Positions 12,405 to 24,800 are shown, numbered from the stretch's first letter. The stretch is DNA of 64,000 bases from Micrasema longulum (GCA_022494885.1 JAGVSM010001706.1:248001-312000), one strand, 5' to 3'. The notes: generated by a model not told the origin, from the letters alone. Program-made: numbers and translations.

Positions 12405-13080
12405 TGGTCATATTTTTATTTGTTGCAGTATTTTATTTCCGAATAAAAATTACATGTTATTGAGAAAAAACCGAATCTGTACTTATTATGTGTATGATAA
12501 TCTCGATTTGCAAAACTTCATGTTTGTTTTGTATGAATCCTTGTCGATATGAATTATTTCATTTATCTAAAAAAATAATAAAAATAACGCTTTACAAAAA
12601 AATATTGTTATAGTTTTTTAGTACATCAACTCATAAAATTAGTATATTCAACTTTACATATTATTTGAGATGTTTTTAATGCTGTCGTCATTTGTTCAAT
12701 TAATAAACATCTTTATTGTTTCTCTCTGTTCATTTAAATAAGACTCGTGGACCTAATAGCTTTAACAACATGCAATCTACATATTTACATACCATAGATA
12801 TATATTGTTTTGTTTCTGTCCCAATTTAATCAAATTGAAAACTAGTTGGTCTCGAATCGTCTATCCTAATAAATAGCCACAGTAGTATCAAACCTTTTTT
12901 AAATGAATCAGTCACGTTTTTTATCCGTTTGAATTTATTGAATGCATTTAAATTTATGTATGATTAATTAATGAAATGGTAACGAAGTATCTTATTTATG
13001 TTTTCAAATCATGCGTTCTTTTTATGAGAGACATTTTACTAACAAAATATTTACAGATGAAATAAGCTAATTATCTAACA
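12405..13080. other. Gene-less AT-rich stretch
   Basis: Nothing could be supported. Confidence 0.4.
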
Positions 13081-13084
13081 ATGT

Positions 13085-13232
13085 TTCGAGTATGTTCAAA
13101 TGTTTGCAGACAGGTTGGATTTCCTCCCTAGGAAGTTATTTATATCTAAATTTGTTGCAACAGAGATGAACCTTAAACCAGCCAAAGGCAGGTCTTAAGC
13201 CCTGTAAATGTCTACACTTCCATATTCCCATC
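13085..13232 (+). mobile_element. Inverted-repeat element family F, internally deleted copy
   Basis: The left block (TATGTTCAAATGTTTGCAGA) and the right arm (AAGCCCTGTAAATG, CTTCCATATTCCC) are joined with most of the middle missing. Confidence 0.72.
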
Positions 13233-13424
13233 TCAAAAATAATGTTTATTCATTGTTTGGCCCTGCTTCCCACAATATGCCGGATTAAAGTAGCAATGTA
13301 TCGTTCATATTAATTTGAAATCCAAAAATATTTTGAGTATGATCACATAAAACATAAACCAGCTAATGAAATGCCGTAACCCTCGACGTATATCCGTTTC
13401 CAATAAGCCTATTTATCACTGTTG

Positions 13425-13683
13425 AAAGCCGTTTGCACGTGGACGATTCAATATTGTTATGTCCCAGGACTCGACCATTGTTCGTGTGTTAACAGCAATT
13501 TGTAGGCCAACAAATTTTCCCGAGACATCGCCACCGAGATAGACGAACAGGCTACCTCCGCGGAACAGTGATTACCCCCACCACCGCGCGCGCCTTCAGC
13601 GGCCGCATTGTCCTCGTGTGAACACGCACGGGCAGGACTTTATGACAATAGCGATTTGCTCGACGTGAATGTGTCGCCGCACA
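13425..13683. other. GC- and CpG-rich island of unknown role
   Basis: About 250 bp are far richer in G+C and CpG than the surrounding DNA, with CCACCGCGCGCGCCTT and CAGCGGCCGC. A CACGTG E-box lies at the left edge. The 62-codon minus frame here shows no known domain. It could be a distant regulatory element, an unspliced first exon or a transferred piece; the sequence does not decide. Confidence 0.4.
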
Positions 13684-13859
13684 TACAGGGTGTTCTTTAT
13701 ACCCTGTCACATCCGAAACCTCAATGATCAGTATGGACAAGAATACATATTAGCATATTTAAAAAAATATTTAGAACAAAGAAAATTTAAAAAATAATTA
13801 TTTAAAAAAACAAATGGTTGCTTACTTCTGCAGGGGAGGGTTTAATGAGCACCCTGTAT
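13684..13859. mobile_element. Small inverted-repeat element with ACAGGGTG ends
   Basis: The left end TACAGGGTGTTC and the right end GAGCACCCTGTA are near-complementary and both are flanked by TA, as expected for a TA-targeting (Tc1/mariner-type) MITE. Length is about 175 bp, non-coding. Confidence 0.6.
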
Positions 13860-14753
13860 ATTCTGCCGAAAATGGAGGTAGCAAAATTGTATTTTTTTAA
13901 ATATTTAGTTCATTCTTTGACAATTCCAATACATCTTTGTACAAAATAAATCATGTTTTTCATGAACTCGCTCGTAATAAACGCCGTCGTGTATTAATTT
14001 TCGCAGCGCTTACGCGTAAATTGCTGCCGAATTTTCGTATCGTCCCAGCGTTTTATCCCACATTCAAAGTGGTTTTTTTTTAAATATTTTTTTTTTTTTT
14101 AAGAAACTTCGCCATACGCTTTTATTTTTACTGCGTGTAAGAAAACATTTTTTATATCTAATTTCCCGTCACTCTGAACTCGTCGTTGTTACAGCCAATT
14201 TATTTAATTATTCTCTAAATGATTTAATAAATATAAAATAAAAATATCAAGAGCGCAATTAATTTTCGAAATAAATTGATTCCTATTTTAGTTAGTATTG
14301 CTGTATTATTATTTTCTGTTTTTCTCTTTATTTCGTGCATTTTTTTTTTGTTCTCATGTGTATTTGAAATGATATAACTTTGACTTACTGAAGAACTATG
14401 TAAGCCACCCTCCAAACACAAGAGCTAGTCTCTTTTTTGGAATATAAGAGTAGATTGTAAATTTTAATAGAAAATAAATCGTGTATCATGTTATACTACT
14501 GTATTGATTAATAAAATACCTATTTATATTGTGATGTTGTGTGAATTCTTGCTTAGTAATTATTGACTATTAAAATATTTATATTATTACAGATTATTAA
14601 ATCTTAGCGAAGCATAATTTTATTAATTTGTTTTGAGAAAACGGACATTCATGGTGTAGAACTTGTCGCTTCAGATGTATATTTTTTTTTTCATTGTTTT
14701 TTTGTTCATCGTGGAATGATTATACAAACTCACGCATACACATACACGCGCAT

Positions 14754-15389
14754 TAGGGTGGGCCGATATTTTTTTTTCCTAATTTTGAAATGAAAGGGGT
14801 CTAAAAAGTTGCCTTTTGGATTACTCGGGATGCAAAAAATATATAAAAAAATACTTGATACTACTTTTGGGCATCAACCAGAGCTTGAAGTTTTCGAAAA
14901 AGTCAATTTTTTGCCCTAAACCGGCTGTCATTTCGTATTTAAGTAAGAAAATCAGTCTAATTAAATTGTATAATCTGTATTAAATCTTAGTATATAAGCA
15001 TCCAAGGGCGTGAGTTGCACTTTGTTTTGTAATAAATGTGTAGCATTGTTTTTATGTGCCATTGTTTTCGTCAATTTTAGTCAGGCTCAAACGGAATCAG
15101 TTCCGCGGAGTGTAATTTTTTTGCATTTCGGTAGTTTTAAAACGTGTTCGAATTCGTAATGTGATTAAGTTATATCTTTACGAACAAAAAAATAATTTTA
15201 TCAATATAGATAATTAAAAAATGTTCAGACTGTTATAAACTTCAAACTTCTGTTGAGGGCCAAAAGTAGTATGGAATATTTTCTTAAATAATTTTTACGT
15301 TCAATGCGATCCAAAAGACAACTTTTTAGACCCCTTTCACTTTGATATCTAAAAAAAAAAAACTTCATACATCATCGGCCGACACTCTA
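14754..15389. mobile_element. Non-autonomous hAT element, 636 bp, with perfect 8-bp target duplication
   Basis: ACGCGCAT occurs directly on both sides (14746-14753 and 15390-15397). The ends are TAGGGTGGGCCGA and, inverted, TAGAGTGTCGGCCGA. Further in, both arms share GAAAGGGGTCTAAAAAGTTG. An 8-bp duplication with TAGGG-type ends is the signature of the hAT superfamily. There is no transposase frame, so it must be mobilised in trans. Confidence 0.88.
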
Positions 15390-15399
15390 ACGCGCATAT

Positions 15400-15885
15400 G
15401 TATTACCCATACGCCCATACCCCATACGTGATTATTTAATGTTCCTAAGTATAGCGTTTTAATGTTTCTTCGGCGCGATCCGTCCGCCACGAGTGCTATA
15501 TCGGTACTCGGTACCAACACAAGACGGAACCTAATTTTAATTTTGTATAAACTAAATTTAACCCATTAGACCTGTCACGTGTTAACGACTTAGAAAGTTT
15601 AAAAATGTATCTAATAATAATTAAAGTGACATAATACTATATGACGCGAAAATCAAAAAACATGTATTGAAAAACTAATTAGAAGTCTGTAGCTCAATCA
15701 CAAATAACTGTCGACGTGCCAATAAGCGACGTACTCACCACGGTTGTTTATCGTATTCGCGATCACAATGAAAGATCCGTGAACACCTAATATTAAATGT
15801 CAAAATATTTACGTTTCGCGACGGATAATCCTGCTGCGCAATCACATATTTGAATTTCACCGGTGAAAATATGGAAAATATTCCA
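15400..15885. other. Gene-less stretch
   Basis: No gene or recognised repeat; a slightly GC-richer patch near 15470-15530 has no open frame. Confidence 0.4.
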
Positions 15886-15887
15886 AA

Positions 15888-16292
15888 ACTGCTAACAATA
15901 TTTTGAGTTTGTCCAAATTTTTGTAGACAAGGACTGGATTCAACTCCCTGGGGAGCTGTTTATATTAACATATTACAACAGAGATGACGAAGTATAGAAA
16001 TTGAAAAAATAATATTTTCAGGCGTTGTCTAGTATGTAGGTAAAATAATTCAATTAGATGAATCTTACCCGCATAAATAAAGGTTTCAGCTCTTTAACTT
16101 CACAAACATCAACAGATGAAAGAATTGAAGGAATATAGATGTTCAAATATAGGCAGAATGGTGAATGTTACACAGTGTGTAAAGTGGCCACTTGAACCAG
16201 CCATTGACTGGTCATAAGCCCTGTAGATGCCTTGACTTCCATATTACCTTCTCTTAAATGTTCTTTATCTCTGTTGTAATATGTTAACCAAA
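15888..16292 (+). mobile_element. Inverted-repeat element family F, copy 3 (complete)
   Basis: The left block (TTTGTCCAAATTTTTGTAGA) is followed by a terminal repeat near 15964 (ATATTAACATATTACAACAG), paired with CTGTTGTAATATGTTAA at the right end. The middle has AGGCGTTGTCTAGTATGTAG and GTGTGTAAAGTGGCCACTT. It shares most of its length with the copy at 38.05 kb. Confidence 0.8.
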
Positions 16293-16299
16293 ACTGCTA

Positions 16300-16905
16300 T
16301 TTGTGTTTATTTGTTTGTTATTTCTCCCACAATGTATTGCATTTAGCCGGCGGTTGGCAAGCCAAATGACAAGAAAAGCAGTCGCCATAGTAATTGTAAT
16401 TTAATTTTCACTTTTATGTATTAGATACTATTTACTATTTTGCAAATGCAATACATTGTATTATTTTTTAAAGAAAACGCTGATGTTTCGCCAACGAGCT
16501 GTATTTATTTACGAGGAAAACAAAAAACAAACCGACACGAGCGTTGACTTAGAAATTACACACGCGTTGACTTATGACTGTGATAACTTAAGATTGTTTA
16601 TTGTGATCGCTCAAATGCTTAGCATGTTTTTAAGCACGCCGATAGTGATTTGTGATAGAGCTACTTACTGATTATGGTTTTAAAATATTTTTTAGGCGTA
16701 TCGTTATGGAATACATCGAAGAATAGCTAGTTTACCTTTCTGAGTCTGAAGGTAAAAAAATCGGCGGATTCCTGAGGGGGCACCAGGAATACCCCAGCCA
16801 AAATGCAATAAATGCAACTTTAAAAAAATGTAATTATGAGTGTCATTGTAGTGTTTGTAACACTGTTACATAATATTTCTAGTTTCTGCGAATTCATACG
16901 TTTTT
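16300..16905. other. Gene-less stretch
   Basis: A 71-codon frame at 16456-16671 has no recognisable domain and no splice context; not called. Confidence 0.35.
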
Positions 16906-16909
16906 TCTT

Positions 16910-17005
16910 TAATCTAATCACCTTACCTTCTTGTAACGTGTAATCGATGTGCACTGCATTTGGTGTACTTACGCAGTGCCCTATGCACTATAGGGTACGG
17001 ACGTA
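16910..17005 (+). mobile_element. SINE family B tail, solo copy
   Basis: It carries TCACCTTACCTTCTTGTAAC and CGCAGTGCCCTATGCACTAT, the tail unit seen in full SINE B copies at 59.06 and 61.2 kb, but no tRNA-like head. Confidence 0.65.
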
Positions 17006-17009
17006 TTGT

Positions 17010-17770
17010 GAGTTTTTATAATATATTAATAATTTGTTTAATTTGATAACATTTATACCGGTAAATAAACAATAAAACAAGATTTTTTTATTGAAAATAA
17101 CGCATACCTAACCTTACTAAATGCACTGTTGTTAGTTTTGAGATCACTGAAAATTTTCATTTTTCTTGAAAACCAAGTGGTTTTGAATGTTTTATCTGAA
17201 AAAAGATGCTTGTAATTTTTTTTTTTTTTAATATGCTGTAATTTTTCAATTTTTTTAAACTTGTACCTTAAAGGGTTAAATAGTATTCGTTTAACAGGTT
17301 CACTGCCAACTCCGCCAATATGTCAGCTCCGCCTACTAACAGAGTTATCTTTTTTACGTGTTTCTACAAAAATATGTACATATTATTTTGTATTTTTTAT
17401 TATTTGATCTTCGATCCAATATGATAAAACATGTTCGATTTTTTCTGGAATTGAAATATTTTAGGCTGGTAGTGAACGTGTTAATAGTAGGTACATTTAA
17501 ATATTTATAAAGAATACTTACGTACATTATTTTTTTGATTTATGTACGCAGATTACGCAGACAGATTTATTTTTTATTATTGATAAAACATATAAATTAT
17601 ATAGTACACATTATACTCCCAGGAGTTATTTTAAAAAAACTCAGACCGTACGTAAGAAAACATTTTTGTGACAATACATAATATCATACATAGGTAATAC
17701 ATCCGAAACAGTAAGAAAACATTATATAAGAAACATAAAACACTATACTTTACACCATCTATATAAATTA
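17010..17770. other. Gene-less AT-rich stretch
   Basis: Nothing could be supported. Confidence 0.4.
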
Positions 17771-17902
17771 CATTAATAACTATCACTATCAAAAAGATTT
17801 AAGTAATATTTTTTCATTGCGACACTTTTAGATTTTCTACGCGACTTTTCGTGTTTTAGCTCATCGGGCAGTTTATTAAATTCGGAATGGCCAATATTTT
17901 CC

Positions 17903-17997
17903 AGGGGCACTATTCTGAACCACTCTCGTGGCACAATAAAACAGTTTTTCTCGTGTATTTTGTATGTAAAGAGAGCGTTTCGAATACCAACCCAAAG
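17903..17997. mobile_element. Small inverted-repeat element, family G
   Basis: The left end CACTATTCTGAACCACTCTC and the right end GAGAGCGTTTCGAATACC pair imperfectly around a centre with GTATTTTGTATG. A better copy lies at 28.39 kb. It covers most of the 83-codon minus-strand frame here. Confidence 0.6.
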
Positions 17998-18029
17998 ACC
18001 TTTAGTTGAGCGAAACTTAGACACATGAA

Positions 18030-19160
18030 GATTTATTTCTCTGAAATTTTATGATCCTAAAAACAATAAAAGTATACAGTTTTTGTTCCCAGCTATTGTT
18101 TCCCATTTATAGCAAGATACGCTAATAGTAAAGTCTCCAACTTGGAGACAGAGACGCATGATAAATATTCATAAATTAACCGCAAAGTAATTTAAATGCC
18201 GTTGCTATCTTAAATAGAGCATTAAAAAAAAATTAAGCATAAAAAATTATAGCTTTGTTTTAGACATTATAATAAATACTTCAAACTTACACTGCGATAC
18301 AGTATCCATAAAATGCGTCAAATGTTTTATTAAACGTTATATATTAGTAACAATTTTTTACCTTGCTTATAATATAAGGCAATGGAACAAGGTTTATATT
18401 TCACATGTGTGTTTTCTGGCTATCTACGAGTATGTTAAAAAAGAGAGGGATTTCCAGCTGAGAACCTTTATGGAAATTTCTCTGCATTTTCTCAATTGTT
18501 AGACATCAGGACCCGGATTACAGTGGAAAGTTAATAGATTTATTTTCAATTTTCTATAAAGTGAAATCGAATTTTCTGTACGAAAATGTGCATATAAGTA
18601 TGAAAATTTCATTTACCTATAATTAAACATGTTTTAAAAACATATGAACACGAATATTCATTTTTTATACAGGAAATCCGATTTTATTTTAGAGAGAGCT
18701 AAATATAACTTTCAAAAGTAATCGGGGCCCAGATGGCCTTCCATTTCACTTGAAGAAGATCACGACATTTTGTGTCCTGTTATCATTTATTATCCTTATT
18801 GCCTGTAAATACCTACTATTACACGTTACCAAAAGAGATTAAGAATTAAAATCGTACCCACATCAGCACCCAATGGTGCGGAGGGCACTACATTGACGCT
18901 GTGAATCTCGATAATCTGATTACACTACTAGGTGGACTTATTTTCGCTCGATTTCATTTTGCAGTATTTTTACAGGCGAGTAGCCTTCGAATCGAATTTC
19001 GCACACAAAACGTTCCTTCTAACAATTTACCGAAATACAATTTTCTACCATTTTCATAACTCACTATTTCAAAATGAAATATCAAGTTAAAATTTCATTT
19101 TGGATAGTGGTATTTAATTTTTTATTTATTTTTGCATAATTTATAATAAAACTCAGCATT
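18030..19160. other. Gene-less stretch
   Basis: Only a scrap of SINE B tail (CACCCAATGGTGCGGAGGGC, near 18868) is recognisable. Confidence 0.35.
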
Positions 19161-19184
19161 TATATGTATTTTTTTTTGTTTCAG

Positions 19185-19249
19185 TTGGCAAAGGGAAGGG
19201 TCGAGCTTCAGGTCCAGGGAATGTCTATATACAGGAGAACAACACATAA
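19185..19249 (+). other. Candidate exon of unknown gene
   Basis: A strong T-rich acceptor (TTTTTTTTGTTTCAG) at 19184 is followed by about 60 bases of raised G+C. In one frame it reads GKGKGRASGPGNVYIQENNT and a stop (19247-19249); a second frame stays open to 19424. No donor or partner exon is evident. It could be a terminal exon of an unseen gene, a 5' noncoding exon or chance. Confidence 0.25.
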
Positions 19250-19429
19250 CTTAAGAAACGTGTACTTAACAATAAACAATAATAGTAATGCATCTAGAAT
19301 TTCTAACGCGGCTTACGTAGATACGTTTCTGAAATTTCTTATCAGAAAATATGTTTACGCACATAGAGCATTTACCACACATAGCCGAACTGTTCTGCAA
19401 AAAAATATTTACATGGCTTTATAACACTT

Positions 19430-20865
19430 CGTTATGACCACTAGTCCATTAAATACTCCAAAAAATTGCATTAAAGAAATGCTACAAATTTTTTTGAGAT
19501 TATCTTGAGTCCTGCAAAAATAAATTTTGAAACAGGTTTCATGCATTAGAAAAATTTACTTCAAAAAATATTATTTGCGTACGTAATTTTGGGTGGCCAA
19601 AATGCCTCGTTGATTTTATTCAAATCATCAAATTGTATTTTAATTGTTGATTTTACTGGCGAAAGTTTGATAGATTGTTTTAACAAGTAAAACTTTCCTT
19701 TTTTCGTGCCAACAATCGACATTGGAATTCTAATAATGCTAGAATCACCAATCCTTATTTCGCCAGGGCAATTTGTATTTATACTCTGAAATTATTAAAC
19801 TTACGTAAATAAATTGGAACATTTGAATTGGTTAACATCTGAATGATTTGCAATATACAGTTCTATTGGCACCTAATTTAAATTGGGTTTGTGTAATGTT
19901 TTTGAATATTTTTCTATGTGGAATTTTGACTACATGTGAATAGTGCTAATGCCTCTTGTGTAACGCGCGAACACTAATTTATTACTTATCGCGACAAATA
20001 ACACTATCGATAAATTAAAAAGTTGGCACAATCTGTAGATACTATAACGTTGTATAATTTCTGTTTTAAGATTTATAGCCAATAATAACGACAAATATTT
20101 TCATACATTTTTTGTGTACAAATTGTAGATTTTTCTGGTGTATACTCCGTGCGTGATTTAGTGGTTAGCTTTGAATATAATAAAGCGATGTACAATATTA
20201 ATAATATTCAACTTACCAACTTTGAATGTCCAATAATTTATTAAATACAAATATATTTATTCATACAGCTGTAATTTTTTTTTACCTATTCCCATTTGAT
20301 TTTTCATTTTATGAGGAAGTAAATGTTCAATTATTTTATATTGTTTATTATTTAGCGTTAACTTTGTGGTATGACATCTTAAATATTAAAATTATAATAA
20401 TCACTTCATATTTTTCGGATGATGGATAGTACCTACTGTACTGTGTATTCGAAACTTGTGTCAATTGTAAAAACCCATATGTGGAAAAAGACAAAGTGAC
20501 TTGTACTATTTAAATATCCACCAATTTTGATAATGAGATTGATAAGATTTAACAACAAAGGTAATATACCTATTTAAAAAAATATATTAAAATGGTAGGT
20601 ACTAGAATAATAAAACAAAATATTTATGTCTTTACACAAGTACTTACAACACGAAGCATTTTATCAAGCTAACAAATTATTTTGTACACATAACTTAAGT
20701 AGCTTTATGTATAATAAAAGTTTATTCTTTAAACCTCATCCGAACTTAAATTATTATTATATAATTCAATATAACAGCAAGTATATAAGACAATTTTATA
20801 TTTTCTTAGTCCTAAATTATGTAATATCAGAACATGAAAAAATAGTGTTTTCACACTAGAATATT
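19430..20865. other. Gene-less AT-rich stretch
   Basis: Several 65-80 codon frames are AT-driven and show no domains. Confidence 0.4.
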
Positions 20866-20867
20866 TC

Positions 20868-21008
20868 AAAGTCCCTGGACTGGTACCTGAAGCGTAAGAC
20901 TGATCATCTTACCTTCATGTAACAAAAATTACCAAATGTGCTGCGATTAGTGTACCAATGCAGTGACCTATGCACCATTTGGTGCGGAAAGAGAATGATG
21001 ATGAAAAA
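20868..21008 (+). mobile_element. SINE family B tail
   Basis: It contains CCTGGACTGGTACCTGAAGC, GTAAGACTGATCATCTTACC, TGTACCAATGCAGTG and ends in ATGATGATG. This is the full tail unit of SINE B without a recognisable head. Confidence 0.75.
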
Positions 21009-21014
21009 TGTTTT

Positions 21015-22120
21015 CTTTCTATCGTTTTAACAATACTTGTAGGTACATAATCAAAATAATTTTTATGTCTCTTTGAAATTTCTGATTATCTAAAATTGCT
21101 GTTTTACTCATCTCTGCGGTAATTACTGTCTGTAACTGCCAATACTCGTAAAAAATATATAAAACAAATTTTATAATAATTCAAGGAAAAAAAGGCGTTA
21201 GATTTAAGAAACTCCTTGACGAACTTAATTCAGAACCTACATTTATTTTTTTTTAATTTTTATTAAATTGAAAACATATTATACATAATTATATACAATA
21301 TTCCCAAGGAGTTTTTTTTTTTAAAAACTCATTTAGGGACATACAGATAACAAATTTATTTAAAGACGTTTTTATATTTTAAACTATAATATTATTTACA
21401 AAAGCAGAAACATTAAAATTATGATATACTACAAATTAAAAAGGGTATACAAAATACTTGAAAATAACAAAATAAACAGAATACTAGGCATGGAAATAAA
21501 TTCAAAATGATGTTTACATTATGCAATCTGGGAAAGAAAATTAAATTTACACACTGAACTAGTACAAAATAAAATCTTTTTTTTTTAATTAACAAAATAT
21601 GCGCACACCCAATACAGGTTAACTTTTTTTTATCAAAAACGTATTGAAATTATGTATACAAGCTAAAAAAAGTATAAAAAAAACACAAATAACATTTAAA
21701 TAGTATTGAAAATTACATATACAAGCAAAAACGGTAAAATATTAAAAGATATATGTTCAAGATGCGCATTCTCTGGATAAACTAACATTATTTATTCAAA
21801 GTACTTCTGGAAAAAAATATTCTTCAATTCGCACGTCCTGTTTCTATATTTTGAAATAGGTTATTTCTTGATTAAAATAAATTTGTAACTAAGAGGGTTG
21901 CTGGCAGATCCGGAAAGCTTTTAATAATTTTTCAGGGTACTACACTCCCAACTTTCCAGAAATAAAACTGTCGCGCACTATTAAAAAATATTCATTTTCA
22001 GAATGATGCACTCTTTTGATTTTTGTGACGTTTCCGGGATTTAAAGCGACGAAATTATATTTACCGTAATAATTGGTTATGATTATGTATACTATCTACT
22101 ACCCACGTGTCGTGAACAGG
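21015..22120. other. Gene-less A/T-rich stretch
   Basis: Long A-rich segments between 21240 and 21800 may be retroelement remains; nothing is definable. Confidence 0.35.
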
Positions 22121-22250
22121 GCCGTCTAAGGCCATACCGCGGCCTCCGGGCACACAGAGATTGGGGCCTTTAGAAAGAAGGCCCTTATAGAATTTTAAGT
22201 CCCTTTTCAAGCCGGGAGCCGGGGGCCGTGCCCTTATGGATTTTTTTCAT
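22118..22250. repeat. GGCC-rich dispersed-repeat-like segment
   Basis: AGGGCCGTCTAAGGCCATAC, GGGGCCTTTAGAAAG and GGGGGCCGTGCCCTTATGG form a GC-rich patch like the ends of DNA elements. No partner end or target duplication was found, so the class is open. Confidence 0.3.
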
Positions 22251-22444
22251 TGTGCAGTAAAAACTGAATTTATTTATTTATGTGAAATGAAACAGTACAT
22301 CATCATCATTTGACACATTTATTTATAAATTGAAAAACGTTCGTTGTGGCAAAACACGTTTCACAGAATAAATCAATCAGTTACATTTTTACTGCACAGT
22401 GATGATTACGGTGTCCACAAATATATTTTTATGTAGTACACACT

Positions 22445-23360
22445 CATAGAATTAAGAATAGTCCAGAAGAAGCGCAGAATCATATTTGAATACATCGGAC
22501 TGTGTCTAATAATTCACCCACTTAGACACACTTTCGCCGCGCGCATACGTTAAGTCGCCGGGTAATGTTGCTTGATGGGAAAAAATATAATCATAACACA
22601 AATGTAAGGTAAAAAAAAGCAATCTGTTAATTTCTCTAAAATTTTATTGTGCACGCGGAAACATTGATTGACACAACAGATTAGATAAATAAAGGGTCAT
22701 TTAATAATACTAATTGAATTTATGAACTTAAAATATAAAACAAATTTTATTTTACACAAAACGGATATTTTTTTATCATGCTAAATAATATTTAATGTTT
22801 TAAAGATAATGTCGTTCAAATGTCCCCCACGGCGTTGTTTAATCCGAGGTCTAATTTTCATTAGTTCTTTTATTAAATGACCAAAGTCGGGTAAAAAAAA
22901 ATTCTACCCTGGCAACACTAACGAAATTTCCATTTTGTTTCTTCGACAATCTGACAGATGGAAAAATAATTTAATTTTTAAGTAATTCATTTGCTACTTA
23001 AACATTCGTTTGTTAATTACACATGAAATGTGATGACATCCTGTTTCTTTAAGATCCTAGCAGTATTTCTAAACTTTAAAAGGACACAACACGGCACAGT
23101 TAAATTCAAATCAGGAGTTGCGTACTGAGCGACGTCTACAAAGAAACTAATGAACTATCATAAACAGAGAACACTCCGTTTTCATTTTACATTAATTGGT
23201 TTTATATAGATTCCCTGTTATTCAGTATGTTTTTTTGCAATAAATTTATAAATAAATAAATAAAAAATGGGGCAAAACGTAAACCTACTCATTTATGAGT
23301 AGTTGAGTCGCCTTCGGTTTGATGTGCGTATGCGGTTTCTGGACTATTCTTAATTCTATG
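22445..23360. mobile_element. Non-autonomous hAT element, 916 bp, with perfect 8-bp target duplication
   Basis: TACACACT stands directly on both sides (22437-22444 and 23361-23368). The ends are perfect inverted repeats starting CATAGAATTAAGAATAGTCC. The interior has no transposase frame. The 8-bp duplication supports hAT; the CATAG end is less usual for that superfamily, so the assignment rests mainly on duplication length. Confidence 0.82.
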
Positions 23361-23627
23361 TACACACTTTATTTAGACTTTTTTAACATTATTGTTGGAA
23401 AAATATTGTAAGATAAAAAAGCTTGTTCTATATTGATCAAAAGGTAGGTAATGCAAATTCAACGAAGGATAATAAAATTTTCTGGGTTTATTTATGTTTT
23501 ATTCATCAATGAACACATAAAAGGGTGATGCGGTATTCAAACTTTTACACACACTGTGAAAGAGTTTACTACCAACTACCACCATCATCACACCATCTCC
23601 CCGTAGGTGGATAAGGTAGGTAGATCA

Positions 23628-24490
23628 CAGTAGCGTGCCTAGGGTTTACGAGTAAGGCAAGCCCATATATATATTTTTAAATCCACATGTGGGATAGGAT
23701 ATTCTTTCTGTGTTCGTTTAAATAAACGAAATAAAGAAAACACAATATTATTTTATATAAAGTAATTTCTCAGATATCAACCAATAAGTAACATTAATAA
23801 AATATAGCATGCGTAGAGTTGAATAATAGTCATCAGAACCCATAGATACATAAATATAATAAAGATAAATTATAATTGATATAGAATATTGGAAAAAGAA
23901 AAGGATAGTAGATAGGCAAATAAAAAAGAAACGTCGGCCATCTCCGAATTCTTTTTATATATGACGTTTGCACAAAATGAAGTAAATTATCATAAATATT
24001 AAGCAGTACGGGTCTTTAATCAATGAAGATAAAAATAACCGTTTAAAATTATCAAATTCCGCAAAAAAGAGCATAATAAACAATCGTAAAGTTTGTTCGA
24101 TACGAAATACAAGAGGCGCTCTCTGCCAACTTTACCTTAAAGAAGCTGGCTTCAGATTCCCATATAAGTTGAGTTTTATACACAGACAAACATTTTATGA
24201 ATTTACTGTTTGTTTACATGCGAATTGCACCGTGAAATAAGCCCCATAAGAACCCCACGTGCGAGAGCGAGATAAGAAGACATAGTGTCGTTCGCGCACA
24301 CGGATTTCATACGGTTCGGATCTCGGGATGCGTACAGTACCAACGTCGAACAGATCTCTAATTCTCATTTGGCGCGAAATTTAAACAACGAAATTAATTA
24401 TTTTTAAGCGTTTGGTCCAGATTTGGTAATTTATAAATAAAATTAATAGGCAAGCCCGGCTTATGGGCTTCTATGGAAATACCGCCACTG
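23628..24490. mobile_element. Non-autonomous hAT element, 863 bp, with perfect 8-bp target duplication
   Basis: GTAGATCA flanks both sides (23620-23627 and 24491-24498). The ends are CAGTAGCG and, inverted, CAGTGGCG, the classic CAGTGGCG hAT terminus. The subterminal GGCAAGCCC appears near both ends but in the same orientation. No transposase frame is present. Confidence 0.88.
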
Positions 24491-24584
24491 GTAGATCATA
24501 ACGTAACCAAGAAACCGTGAAGAACTCTTATATAAAATATATTTACCATATTCCATGTAGGTATTTTTATTATTTTGTCCGTGT

Positions 24585-24800
24585 ACGGAATGAAAAATAC
24601 AATTCTGTGTGTGAAATATAACTAGAATTCTGGACGACTGGACGAGTGTTTTCGACTCGATGACTGCTCTCAGTTAAAACTCCTGGGAAGGCAAATAGAG
24701 TAAATAAAAGCCAGCCTTGTAGTGCAGTGATTGGCGCGTCCGCCTACCATGCTTGAGGTCCCAGGTTCGACTCCCGACACGGTGGACATAAAATAATTAT
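24585..24800 (+). mobile_element. SINE family C, best copy
   Basis: An upstream domain (CGAGTGTTTTCGACTCGATG, CTGCTCTCAG) precedes a tRNA-like head with TTGTAGTGCAGTGATTGGCG and B box CAGGTTCGACTCCC. The same order occurs at 4.7 and 54.26 kb. A conserved block lying before the tRNA part is unusual for a SINE. Confidence 0.75.

Noticed and set aside
17773..18024. 83-codon minus-strand frame with FNKLPDELKH, like a LINE C-terminus
   Set aside because: Half of it is a family G MITE and the rest is too short for a family call.
24710..24790. tRNA gene
   Set aside because: It belongs to a dispersed SINE with two other copies and lacks a proper acceptor stem.
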